Part shown: in pieces, positions 28,337 to 36,796 of the stretch | How positions within the stretch are numbered: the stretch's first letter is position 1 | Layout of the letters: each line of letters starts with the position of its first letter | Source: Methylocystis sp. | GTDB taxonomy: Bacteria > Pseudomonadota > Alphaproteobacteria > Rhizobiales > Beijerinckiaceae | Reading direction: 5' to 3' | Assembly (NCBI GenBank): GCA_016178015.1 | Contig: JACOUB010000036.1 | Span: 1 to 64,000, forward strand | DNA: 64,000 nt | Translations under genes and position numbers: made by a program | Notes under the pieces: model-generated | What the model was told of the DNA's origin: nothing | What the model saw: the letters and a program-made list of their open reading frames with translations, nothing else | The model's database searches: none

Positions 28337-28567
28337 CTATTTCTTCTTACAAGGGTTCGCCGCGCACGGATTTGTTTTTTTCGCGCAGGGGTTTGCTTTT
28401 TTCGCGCAAGGATTTTTCGCGCATGGATTGGCTTTTTTCGCGCAAGGATTGGCCGCCTTTGGCGCGCAAGGGTTCTGCGCGAAGGCGCTCATCGGCGCGC
28501 CCGCGACCAAGCCGCCGATTGCGAGCGCAGAGGCGAGAGTCAGCAGCGACTTTTTCAGCGTAAGCAT
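28337..28567 (-). CDS. Secreted Cys-rich NPC-repeat peptide
   Basis: A 76-residue protein: Sec signal peptide (MLTLKKSLLTLASALAIGG to AFA, cleavage about residue 30), then a mature region of about 46 residues consisting almost only of repeats NPCAxKA, with seven NPC motifs spaced 4 to 7 residues apart and ending in KKK. There is no aromatic residue in the mature part. The ATG has a strong AGGAG site. No known domain is recognised. Regular secreted Cys could bind soft metals such as copper, form a disulfide mesh, or be a substrate for Cys-modifying enzymes. It lies between two cytochrome genes, one of which carries the same repeat. Function unknown. Confidence 0.78.
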   Translation of the reverse strand: MLTLKKSLLTLASALAIGGLVAGAPMSAFAQNPCAPKAANPCAKKANPCAKNPCAKKANPCAKKTNPCAANPCKKK

Positions 28568-28732
28568 TCTGGGTTCTCCTCATCGAGGCCAGTTAGGACA
28601 AACGCCATGAAACCAATTTTCATGGCGCGCCGTTCTGGACCGCTCGAATTATATCAGCTCGTCGAGCAAACCATGCTGATCAGCTTATACGTTTTAAAGT
28701 CTATTGCAGAATCGCGTTTCTCGCCAGCCTCT

Positions 28733-29359
28733 TCATCGCCTTGGCGCGCAAGGGTTGGCGGGTTTCGGCGCGCAAGGATTGCAAGGATTGGCGCTTCCGG
28801 CGCTTGCTTTCGGCGGGCGCCTACGGAACGCCGTTTGCAATTCGGCGCTGTAGGCGGTCAACGCCGCCAGCTCCCGCGAATCCCACGCCAAGGGCTTTGC
28901 CTGCATCGGGCGGAGCATGCAAAACTGGACCATCTCGTCGAGCTGAACCTTTTTGACCCCGGCCTCCTTCACCATCGCCACCACATGTGGGTAAGGCTTC
29001 GCGAAGCTTGCGGAGAAATTGGCGTTATCCGTGTGACAACTCTGACAGGCCATGCCGTTGGTGCTGAGCTTGACGTTCTCGAACAGGGCTTTGCCCTCCT
29101 CGATCAGTTCGGCGCGCTTTCCTTCAGCCGGCTTGACGCCCTTGGGGCGCAAGACCAGCTTGGGGTCCACCTGCGGCTGGCCTGCGCATGGGTTGGCGCA
29201 TGGGTTCGCTGGCTTGGCTGCGCAGGGATTGGCCGCGCAAGGGTTGGCCGCGCAAGGGTTGGCTGCCTGCGCTGTCAGTCTCGGGGTCCCGGTCGCGGAG
29301 AGCCCTGCGGCCAACGTTACGACTATCGAAAGCGTCTTGATTCGAGAAAGCGCCGCCAT
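28733..29359 (-). CDS. Secreted monoheme cytochrome c with NPC repeats at both ends
   Basis: A 208-residue protein: signal peptide (residues 1-31, ending LTAQA), five NPC motifs (33-58), a cytochrome c domain (about 70-175) with one CQSCH heme site and a candidate Met ligand in FCMLRPMQAKPL, then three more NPC motifs at the C-terminus. The heme domain (LSTNGMACQSCH, WDSRELAALTAY) resembles SoxX/thiosulfate-type class I cytochromes. The repeat units match those of the neighbouring 76-residue peptide, so the two are likely to share a partner or ligand. GAGG precedes the ATG. The gene heads a three-gene same-strand cluster with the peptide and the pentaheme cytochrome. Confidence 0.85.
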   Translation of the reverse strand: MAALSRIKTLSIVVTLAAGLSATGTPRLTAQAANPCAANPCAANPCAAKPANPCANPCAGQPQVDPKLVLRPKGVKPAEGKRAELIEEGKALFENVKLSTNGMACQSCHTDNANFSASFAKPYPHVVAMVKEAGVKKVQLDEMVQFCMLRPMQAKPLAWDSRELAALTAYSAELQTAFRRRPPKASAGSANPCNPCAPKPANPCAPRR

Positions 29360-29625
29360 TTCTGCCTCGCGGGTTGATCGGGACGATTACGGTCGGTTCG
29401 AGGTCGGTAATTCGCTTTGGTTAAGACGTTCGACGAGGATTAAAGTTACATCGGAGACTTCCTCAGGCCTGCGTCGTTTTGACGCACAGGCGACGCATTT
29501 TTGAACCGAGGCGGCCGGCAAGTTGACGCGGCGTCCTTAGCGAGCGCGGCGTCCTTGTCAGCAGGGAACCGATTTGTTAGACGGGCCGCCTGCTTGCGCG
29601 GGCGTGTCTCGATCGGCGCGCGGGC

Positions 29626-29710
29626 GCGGTCGTGGCGGAATTGGTAGACGCGCTAGCTTGAGGTGCTAGTTGGGCAACCAGTGGAGGTTCGAGTCCTCTC
29701 GACCGCACCA
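29626..29710 (+). tRNA. tRNA-Leu(GAG)
   Basis: An 85-nt tRNA with acceptor stem GCGGTCG/CGACCGC, a long variable arm as expected for Leu, T-loop GGTTCGAGTCC and encoded CCA. The anticodon stem CTAGC/GCTAG encloses TTGAGGT, giving anticodon GAG. Its 3' side borders a transposase remnant. Confidence 0.93.
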
Positions 29711-29729
29711 ATGCTCCCGGTCAAGTGGC

Positions 29730-29945
29730 GTCGAAATCCGGCGGCTGTTGGAGGAGACGGTCGTCGAACTCGCCACGCAGGACAATCTCAGCACGCATAA
29801 GCCGGCTTCGCTTTACGAGGCTTTTCCCGCCGCCGAGGCGCGACGCCTGGTCGAGCGGTTCGAATGGCGTTACCCCCCAAAGCACGGAAGCTGGCTCGAC
29901 ATGGCCGAGTCCGAGCTCGGCTTCTTTCGTCGCAATCTTGAACGA
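29730..29945 (+). pseudogene. IS630-family transposase remnant
   Basis: A short stretch translates to QDNLSTHKPASLYEAFP, EARRLVERFEWRYPPKHGSW and LDMAESELGF, the C-terminal half of an IS630-type DDE transposase with the second Asp (in QDN) and the Glu (in AESE). The N-terminal half is absent and the frame is lost shortly after ESELG. It starts about 20 bp after tRNA-Leu. Nothing else is recognised in 29946-30182. Confidence 0.75.
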
Positions 29946-30182
29946 CCCGGCCGGCGCCCAGATCGACATGCTTCAGCCGCAAGGACGCAATGGCCTCGAT
30001 GCGCGCGCAAGTCACAAGCGCCAAACCGCCCCCAAATCGAAAAACAATTCCGGGCTTGAGCGAAAACGGAGGGAGGATGAGCTAGAATTGCTGGATACGG
30101 TCCCAGCTCCTTGCCACCGCGGTCCGCCCACTTTAGAAGACGCTTTGAGACCATCATTCCAACGATAAAGATAAGGTCGCCT

Positions 30183-32267
30183 ATGGCAAGCATTCCATTG
30201 AGGAGCGATTTCGCGGATACCTCATACGATTTTTCCGGCTCCGAGAGCGACCTCAGCATATTTGGGCCTATCCGCGATTCCGGCGGCTACTGGGAGCCGC
30301 ATATCGCGCGAGTGATGAGTAGGCTTATTGGGCCAAGCGACACCTGTCTCGACATCGGGGCCAATATCGGTCCTTTCACTCTGCTGATGAGCGACTTCAC
30401 CTATTCGGGACGAGTATATTCGTTCGAGCCTTCCCCGAGCATTTTTGCGCTCCTCAAAGAGAATGTAGAGAAAAACGGCTGCGAAAACGTATTTGTGTTC
30501 CCACTCGGTCTCAAGGATACGGCGTCGACCGGGCAATTCCATACGTTCAAGGACATTCCGGGCGCTTCTTTTGGCGGAAATCTTTCCGCTGCGGAAGCAA
30601 ACGCGGCGGCGCACGCTATTTTCAACTGGGATTTTGCTTACGAAACGACCGAGGTAGCGTTCTCGACGTTGGACGTGTGGTCCGAACAAAACGGGATTGA
30701 CAAGGTCGACTTTATCAAAATCGACGTCGAGGGCGCCGAACTATCCGTATTGAATGGCGGCGCGTCGTTGCTGGCAAGACATAAGCCGAAGTTGCTTACC
30801 GAATTCAACGTAAAGGCCATGGAGCATTGTTTCAAGATATCTCCCCAAGACTATTACGAAAAATTGCGCCAGCTCTATTCCCACATTTATCTGGTGGAGG
30901 AGGACGGGCTTCACGAGGTTCGGTCGTACGCCGATATCGCCTCCCGCCTTACGGACGAGAAATTCTGGGTGGATCTGCTGTGCCTGCCGGAAAATGCGCG
31001 TGACCTGCCGCGGCTGCGGCCCCTTCTGCGCACTTCGCCGGCGACTGCTCCGGGCGAGCGCGAGGCGAGCAGAATCAAAGCTGCGTATTTTACCGTCGTT
31101 CCACTCGGTTGGTTGAACAACGGCGGTTCGCTGATCTGCCGAACGCATGCGCGCAATCTTGCGAACGACCTAGCAGTCGATCTGACGATCATCACGATGG
31201 CTCCCGAGGAAACGGGGCTAGAGAACAAGGGCTTCGCCACGGCTCTAGGGGCAAAGGCGGTCAACATTCCATTGATCGGCTCCGAAAAGCCGAAATATAC
31301 GCTGCCCGATGCGGTGCTGCATCCTCAGGAAAGGATCGCGATCAGACATCGGGCTTCTGACGCCGCCCTCGAGGAGGCGATGAGAGAGCTGAAACCCGAC
31401 GTGATCATCATCGACTGGATGTTCAGCGCCATCTACGGGCGCTCGCTTTTCCGACTCGACGTTCCAACTGTGATGATTACGCTCAATCGTGAAGCGGAGT
31501 TCTTCGCAGAGGAACGTCGGAATGGCGTTCAACAACAGTCTAATTTCATAGCCGCACTGATAACGCAGTTTCGGCTTGGCGCCGTGGAACGGTCCATCCA
31601 TCGGAATTGTGACGGACTCGTTGCGCTCAACGCGAATGATCTTCCTGGCGACGTTTGCGCCGTGACAGACGTAATCCCGCCTGTGCTGGCCACCCGCGCC
31701 ATCCGCTGGCGTCCAAGGGATACAAAGGACGTGTTTTTCGTGGGGAATATTAATCACTATCCCAACCGTCTGGCTATGGAGTGGATTTGCACCAGGCTCG
31801 CGCCGGCGCTGGAGCCGCTCGTTGCCGATGTTCGGTTCAAGATCATTGGCGTCGATCAGGAAAATGTGCCGGCTCACTGTGCGCGTGAGTCCGTGGAGTT
31901 CTTGGGGGTCGGCGGCAAGTCTGACGTTACGCGGCTTTTCACGCAATCAGCCCTATTTCTGGCGCCGATCGCAAACAACTTTGGATCGAAGATCAAGCTG
32001 CTCGAGTGCGTAGCCCACGGAACGCCTTTTGCCGCGACGGAAGCAGCTATGAGCGGGTTGCCGTTTCTGAGTGCGCCGGCCCTCATCGATCTGAATGATC
32101 CCGAGCAAAGCGCTGCGAAGGTGCGCGACCTGTTGAGCGACTCTTCTCGCCTCGAGGCTTTGAGCAAGTCCGTTCTCACAGAAGCTGAGAGTTATCGCGA
32201 AAGTCAGTTCGGTCGATGGGGAAAGTTTCTTGGGCAGGTGCTCGAAGCGCGTCACCGGGCGGTTTGA
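30183..32267 (+). CDS. FkbM methyltransferase fused to a GT4-like glycosyltransferase
   Basis: A 694-residue two-domain enzyme. Residues 1-270 are an FkbM-type SAM-dependent methyltransferase (DTCLDIGANIGPFTLLMS, VYSFEPSPSIFALLKENV, VDFIKIDVEGAELSVLNGG). Residues 300-690 look like a GT-B glycosyltransferase (LGWLNNGGSLICRTHARNLA, KDVFFVGNINHYPN, FLAPIANNFGSKIKLLECVA, GTPFAATEAA). Such fusions would glycosylate and O-methylate a surface glycan. The ATG at 30183 follows an AAGG site. Codon use is visibly AT-richer than neighbours, and the gene lies beside tRNA-Leu and a transposase remnant, so horizontal acquisition is likely. The product and acceptor are unknown. Confidence 0.8.
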   Translation: MASIPLRSDFADTSYDFSGSESDLSIFGPIRDSGGYWEPHIARVMSRLIGPSDTCLDIGANIGPFTLLMSDFTYSGRVYSFEPSPSIFALLKENVEKNGCENVFVFPLGLKDTASTGQFHTFKDIPGASFGGNLSAAEANAAAHAIFNWDFAYETTEVAFSTLDVWSEQNGIDKVDFIKIDVEGAELSVLNGGASLLARHKPKLLTEFNVKAMEHCFKISPQDYYEKLRQLYSHIYLVEEDGLHEVRSYADIASRLTDEKFWVDLLCLPENARDLPRLRPLLRTSPATAPGEREASRIKAAYFTVVPLGWLNNGGSLICRTHARNLANDLAVDLTIITMAPEETGLENKGFATALGAKAVNIPLIGSEKPKYTLPDAVLHPQERIAIRHRASDAALEEAMRELKPDVIIIDWMFSAIYGRSLFRLDVPTVMITLNREAEFFAEERRNGVQQQSNFIAALITQFRLGAVERSIHRNCDGLVALNANDLPGDVCAVTDVIPPVLATRAIRWRPRDTKDVFFVGNINHYPNRLAMEWICTRLAPALEPLVADVRFKIIGVDQENVPAHCARESVEFLGVGGKSDVTRLFTQSALFLAPIANNFGSKIKLLECVAHGTPFAATEAAMSGLPFLSAPALIDLNDPEQSAAKVRDLLSDSSRLEALSKSVLTEAESYRESQFGRWGKFLGQVLEARHRAV

Positions 32268-32364
32268 GGTGAGTCTCGAAACCACCGATTGTTCAGGAAT
32301 CTGCTACCCGCCGCGACAATTCCCGCGGGCTCGGAGACTCGAAGGCGCCCGTTCGCCAGGGGCG

Positions 32365-33153
32365 CTAGCTCTTGCGGAATATACGTTGCAACAACGGACG
32401 AGGCGCCTGGCGGGCTTGAGAGGGGGCTTGAGAGGCGCGCGAAAATTCCTCGACAGAGCCGCGTAGGAGCGACTTTTCATAATCGATGAAGTCGTCCAGC
32501 AAATTCACGGGAATCCTGAAATGCTCGGCCAGCTCCTTGTTCTCCTCACGCAAGAACCATGTGTTGATCCCGTCGAAATAGACCTCGATGTATCCGCCGC
32601 GCCGAAGAACGTCTGACCACTCCTGATCAATCCGATTCGTTGAAAAAGGTTCGGTGGATTCGGCGAGAATGAGGACTGGCCGGAAATTGACCCAATCAGT
32701 CGCTCCGATGATCGCACCCTCCGCGCCTTCCGCGTCTATCTTCAAAAAATGGACGTCGTTCTTCACGTATTTACGAACAATCGTGTTGAGCGAAAAAGCT
32801 TGGATGCGAACTTTGGTCCGCTGAGAGACTCTCGCTTGGACCGCAGGATGCAGGGCCTCGTGTATCGAGGAGGTCGCAGTGAGATCGTCGTTGACGTAAA
32901 AGTCGACCTCGCCGTCATGGTCGACGACGACGGCCTTGAGGTTTATGTCGCGCGGGCGCTCCTGTTCTAGGAGCGCAAAATTGGGGCCTGGCTCGAAGTT
33001 TATCCCACTCCACCCGCGATCGTAGAAGATCTTGGTGGTGGAAGCGGCGACAGGGTGATCCGCTCCGATATCGATGTAGAAACCCGATTCTTGGTCACGA
33101 AAAACCCGATTGAGAAGGACGTCCTCGAAATTTGACGCATAGCTTATGAACAT
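32365..33153 (-). CDS. FkbM family methyltransferase
   Basis: A 262-residue SAM-dependent methyltransferase of the FkbM class. It starts MFISYASNFEDVLLNRVF, the usual beginning of this subfamily, followed by GFYIDIGADHPVAASTTK, WSGINFEPGPNFALLEQ and FLKIDAEGAEGAIIGATDW. The C-terminal 35 residues are Ser/Gln/Ala-rich. A longer frame to 33204 is unlikely. It is convergent with the FkbM-glycosyltransferase fusion and shares its AT-richer composition, so both may belong to one surface-glycan decoration locus. The methyl acceptor is unknown. Confidence 0.85.
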   Translation of the reverse strand: MFISYASNFEDVLLNRVFRDQESGFYIDIGADHPVAASTTKIFYDRGWSGINFEPGPNFALLEQERPRDINLKAVVVDHDGEVDFYVNDDLTATSSIHEALHPAVQARVSQRTKVRIQAFSLNTIVRKYVKNDVHFLKIDAEGAEGAIIGATDWVNFRPVLILAESTEPFSTNRIDQEWSDVLRRGGYIEVYFDGINTWFLREENKELAEHFRIPVNLLDDFIDYEKSLLRGSVEEFSRASQAPSQARQAPRPLLQRIFRKS

Positions 33154-33277
33154 ATCTTTGCTTCTCCCCACCAAACCGCGTCGACTTCGAAAACAAAGTA
33201 ACATACGTGCGAGCGGTATGTCGTCAAATTTTTCTGGGCTCTAGTGGCCTGCGTCATTGAATTTGCAAGGTTGCATT

Positions 33278-33411
33278 CCCCCTCCCCAACCCTCCCCCGC
33301 GCGCTTCGCTTGCGGGAGAGGGAGCAGATTCGGCGCTTCATCGAGGCTGCGACAGCGCCGATCGTTAGGGTCCCCTCTCCCGCGGAACGCGGGGAAGGGA
33401 CAGGGAGGGGG
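33278..33411. repeat. Pair of REP-like palindromes
   Basis: Two CCCTCCC...GGGAGAGGG type hairpins (33278-33325 and 33372-33411), a variant family of the units at 4545 and 20450. They occupy most of the 436-bp gap 33154-33589, in which I see no gene. Confidence 0.7.
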
Positions 33412-33589
33412 CTGTTCACGGCAGACAATCCTTTCAATGAGGCTGAAGCAGACCACTAGGATGGCTCGACCAATCAAGTGTTGACAGAATCGAACCGCTC
33501 GCCATGCTCGCCGTCATGAGATGAAAGGCGACATCTGACATTGGCCTTAAGGGTCAAGTCCGGATTTACGCAATTCAGGTGTTGCCTGC

Positions 33590-34903
33590 TCACTTCCTCT
33601 CCAGCGTCGGATGCGGGTGAGCCGGCGTGACTTTGAGCACCGTGATGCGATTGCGCGTCTTGCGCATCACCTCGAAGCGGAAGCTGTGAAAGGCGAACAC
33701 CTGCCCGGCCTCCGGAATGGCGCGCGCTTCGTGAATGACGAGGCCGGCGACGGTGGTCGCCTCCTCGTCCGGCAGGCTCCAGGCCATCACCCGGTTGAGA
33801 TCGCGCACCGGAACCGCGCCGTCGACGACCACCCCGCCATCGGCCTGCGGCCGCACGCCTTGAACGGCGACATCGTGTTCGTCGCGAATGTCGCCGACGA
33901 TCTCCTCCAGAATGTCCTCGAGCGTGACGAGGCCCATCACCTCGCCATATTCGTCGACCACCAGGGCGAAATGCGTCTTGCGCTTCAAGAAGGCTTGCAA
34001 CTGGTCCTCGAGCGTCGTCGCCTCCGGCACGAACCAAGGTTCGAGCACGATATCGTCGATGCGCAGTTTCGTGGGGTCGGCGTTGGCGGCGTCAAGCGCA
34101 CGCAATAAGTCCTTCGAATGCAGCACGCCGATGAAATTGTCGGGGCGATCGCGCCACAACGGCATGCGCGTGTAAGGCGAAGCCAGAACCTCGCGCACGA
34201 TCTGCTCAGGGGGAAGATCGGCGTCGATGGTGCGCATTTTGGTGCGATGGATCATCACGTCGCCGACATGCAGCACTTGCAGGTCGAGCACGCCGCCGAA
34301 CATGTCGCGCGCGCTGCGCTCGACGTTGCCTTCGTCGTGCAAGATGTCCACCGCGCTCTTCAATTCGTCGTAAGGCGAGAGAATCCAGCGTCCATGTCCC
34401 AGTTCCACCCCGGCCATTTTCAAAACGCCGCGCACGATGAACTCGACCCCGGCGAGCAACGGACCGAAAATGGAGACGAACATGGCGATCGTCTTCGCCA
34501 CGGCGAGCGAGATGCGATCCGGACGGTTGATCGCCAGGGTCTTGGGCAGGACCTCGGCGAACACCAGCAGCAGCGCCGTCATGAGGATCGTCGCGTAGAC
34601 TGCGCCCCTTTCTCCTGTGAGGAACACGAGCACGGTGGTCATGAAGGCGGAGCCGCCGATGTTGACCAGGGTAGCGCCGAGCACCACCGCGCCGATCATG
34701 CGATTGCGCTGACGCAGGAGCCGATTGACCAGCGCCGCGCGCTTGTCGCCCTCTTTTTCGAGCGTGTGCATTCTGGCGCGCGAAGCGGCGGTCAGCGCCG
34801 TCTCCGAGGCTGAAAAGAACGCCGACAGCAGAATGCACAGGAGAACGATGAAAATCGTCACCCAGATATCGATCGGCGGCAGCCCCGCATCCAAGCCGTG
34901 CAT
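33590..34903 (-). CDS. CNNM/CorC-family (HlyC/CorC) membrane protein
   Basis: A 437-residue inner-membrane protein of the CNNM/CorC family, implicated in Mg2+ and other divalent cation transport. An N-terminal DUF21 domain with about four helices (residues 12-155, LSAFFSASETALTAASRARM) is followed by a CBS pair (about 205-330, MIHRTKMRTIDADL and LVVDEYGEVMGLVTLEDILEEIVGDI) and a C-terminal CorC_HlyC domain (about 345-430, DGAVPVRDLNRVM, FHSFRFEVMRKTRNRI). The ATG follows the aroKB stop by 6 bp on the same strand, so they are co-transcribed. The old label hemolysin is not supported functionally. Confidence 0.9.
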   Translation of the reverse strand: MHGLDAGLPPIDIWVTIFIVLLCILLSAFFSASETALTAASRARMHTLEKEGDKRAALVNRLLRQRNRMIGAVVLGATLVNIGGSAFMTTVLVFLTGERGAVYATILMTALLLVFAEVLPKTLAINRPDRISLAVAKTIAMFVSIFGPLLAGVEFIVRGVLKMAGVELGHGRWILSPYDELKSAVDILHDEGNVERSARDMFGGVLDLQVLHVGDVMIHRTKMRTIDADLPPEQIVREVLASPYTRMPLWRDRPDNFIGVLHSKDLLRALDAANADPTKLRIDDIVLEPWFVPEATTLEDQLQAFLKRKTHFALVVDEYGEVMGLVTLEDILEEIVGDIRDEHDVAVQGVRPQADGGVVVDGAVPVRDLNRVMAWSLPDEEATTVAGLVIHEARAIPEAGQVFAFHSFRFEVMRKTRNRITVLKVTPAHPHPTLERK

Positions 34904-34909
34904 GTTAAG

Positions 34910-36727
34910 TCACTCGCGAGCGATTTCATGGTCGAGAAATTCTCGCAAGGCGCCGACTTCCACGGATTTGGCAATGAACGCCGCGCCGATCCCGCGCGAG
35001 AGGATGAAGGCGAGCGCGCCCCGCTCGACCTTCTTGTCTTGAGACATGGCGTCGAGAATGGCGTTGGCGTCGCCTCGCCAGCCGGGAATGTCGCGAATGT
35101 GCGTCGGCAGCCCGACGCTTGCGAGGTGACGCGCGGCGCGTTCGCTGTCTTGTCCGCCGCACAGTCCGAGGCGCGTCGAAAAGCGCATCGCGCAGGCCAT
35201 GCCGACGGCGACGCCCTCGCCATGCACGAGCCGGCTGGCGTCGTAATCGGTCAAGCGCTCGAAGGCGTGGCCGAACGTGTGGCCGAGGTTCAGCAAAGCG
35301 CGCTCGCCCTGTTCGGTCTCGTCGCGCGCGACGATCTTGGCCTTGGCTTGGCAGCTCGTCGAGATCGCGCGGATTTGCTCGGCGCCGCTGACGAACACCG
35401 CATCGGCGTTCCGCTCCAGCCACTCGAAGAAAGGCCGGTCGCCGATCAGGCCGTATTTGACGATCTCCGCATAGCCGGCTCGAAACTCGCGCGCCGGCAG
35501 GCTCGCCAGCGCGTCCACATCGGCGAGCACGAGCGCGGGCTGATGGAAGGCGCCGATAAGATTTTTGCCATGCGGCGAATTGATGCCGGTCTTGCCGCCG
35601 ACCGAGGAATCGACCTGTGCGAGCAGCGTCGTGGGGATTTGCACGAAACGCGCGCCGCGCCTGACGCTCGCGGCGGCAAAGCCCGCAAGATCGCCGATGA
35701 CGCCGCCGCCGAGCGCAATGACGACGTCGCGCCGCTCGATCTTGGCGGCGAGGATGTCTTCGCAGACGCGCTGGAAGACGCCGAAGGATTTCGAAGCCTC
35801 TCCCGGTTCGACGACGATCGACGCTGAATGTATCCCTTCCGCGGCGAGGCTTCTTTCGAGGATCGGCAGAAACAACGGCGCGACATTGGCGTCGGTGACG
35901 ATGGCGCATGCGGCGCCCGGCGCAACGCGCGCCACGTGCTTGCCGGCCTGGGCGAGGAGCCCGGCGCCGATCACGATCTCATAGGCGCGCCCGTTGAGCG
36001 CGACATTAACGACTTCTGGCAACGCGCATGTCTCGAAATCCTTCACAGAGCGCATCGGCGTCAAATTGTGCATGGGGCGCGGCGCCTCCTTCGGAGCGCG
36101 ATCTTGCCTGGCCGCGACGAGCGCCGGCAGCCGCGCCGCGAGCGCTGAAATCGTCTCTTCGACCATCGTTTCTTGGGGGACATCGCGTGAGGCGACAGTA
36201 AGGTCCGCCAGCGCGTAGGTCGGATAGCGTTGGTTCATCAGCTTGCGCAGCGTCGCGGCGGGGTCGGCGGTTTGCAGCAACGGCCGATCGCCCTTCCGGC
36301 GCAGACGGCGCATCAGCACCTCGTGCTCGGCGTTGAACCAGAGGGAAACGCCGCGCTCCGCGATGCAAGCTCTGGTTCTCGCGTCCATGAAGGCGCCGCC
36401 GCCGGTCGCCAAGACCATGGGGCCATCGTTCAACAGCCGCGCGATCACCCGCCGCTCCCCGTCGCGAAAACAGGTTTCGCCATATTTGGCGAAAATCTCA
36501 GGGATCGACATGCCGGCCGCCGCGGCCACGATCTCCGCGTCGGCGTCCTTGAACGGCAGCGCGAGCCGAACCGCCAGCCGATGGCCGATGGCGGTTTTTC
36601 CACAACCCATCATGCCGACGAGAACGATCGAGCGATCGCCCAGCGCCGCCCGGATCATAGCGGCGCGCCCGTCCTGACCCGCCGGCGTCGGGCCAGGCGG
36701 GCAGCCGATGGGTTGCATCTTGTTCAT
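34910..36727 (-). CDS. aroKB: Fused shikimate kinase and 3-dehydroquinate synthase
   Basis: One continuous 605-residue frame. The N-terminal shikimate kinase (about 30-205) has the P-loop GMMGCGKT (38-45), FKDADAEI and LATGGGAFMD. A linker of about 35 residues leads to 3-dehydroquinate synthase (about 240-600), with GGGVIGDLAGFAAAS for NAD, and zinc/substrate ligands in AEIVKYGLI, NLGHTFGHAFE and LVHGEGVAVGM. The usual separate, adjacent aroK and aroB of Rhizobiales are thus joined in one polypeptide covering shikimate-pathway steps 2 and 5. The ATG at 36727 is chosen over a TTG at 36736. corC follows 6 bp later. Fusion should be confirmed against sequencing error at the junction. Confidence 0.93.
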   Translation of the reverse strand: MNKMQPIGCPPGPTPAGQDGRAAMIRAALGDRSIVLVGMMGCGKTAIGHRLAVRLALPFKDADAEIVAAAAGMSIPEIFAKYGETCFRDGERRVIARLLNDGPMVLATGGGAFMDARTRACIAERGVSLWFNAEHEVLMRRLRRKGDRPLLQTADPAATLRKLMNQRYPTYALADLTVASRDVPQETMVEETISALAARLPALVAARQDRAPKEAPRPMHNLTPMRSVKDFETCALPEVVNVALNGRAYEIVIGAGLLAQAGKHVARVAPGAACAIVTDANVAPLFLPILERSLAAEGIHSASIVVEPGEASKSFGVFQRVCEDILAAKIERRDVVIALGGGVIGDLAGFAAASVRRGARFVQIPTTLLAQVDSSVGGKTGINSPHGKNLIGAFHQPALVLADVDALASLPAREFRAGYAEIVKYGLIGDRPFFEWLERNADAVFVSGAEQIRAISTSCQAKAKIVARDETEQGERALLNLGHTFGHAFERLTDYDASRLVHGEGVAVGMACAMRFSTRLGLCGGQDSERAARHLASVGLPTHIRDIPGWRGDANAILDAMSQDKKVERGALAFILSRGIGAAFIAKSVEVGALREFLDHEIARE

Positions 36728-36755
36728 AAGCGGCAATCTACACCGCGCGCAGGGG

Positions 36756-36771
36756 AAATTCAGCTGAATTT
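36756..36771. promoter_or_regulatory. 16-bp perfect palindrome upstream of aroKB
   Basis: AAATTCAGCTGAATTT lies 28 bp upstream of the aroKB ATG in the 69-bp gap after the NUDIX gene. The position fits an operator; no cognate regulator is identified. Confidence 0.4.
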
Positions 36772-36796
36772 GCAGTTTCGGCCTTGTTCGGCCGTC

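Noticed and set aside
28337-29300. Repeated TTGGCCGCGCAAGGG-type DNA resembling a repeat array or CRISPR
   Set aside because: The repetition is codon-level encoding of NPCA motifs within two signal-peptide proteins; spacing is irregular and there are no unique spacers.
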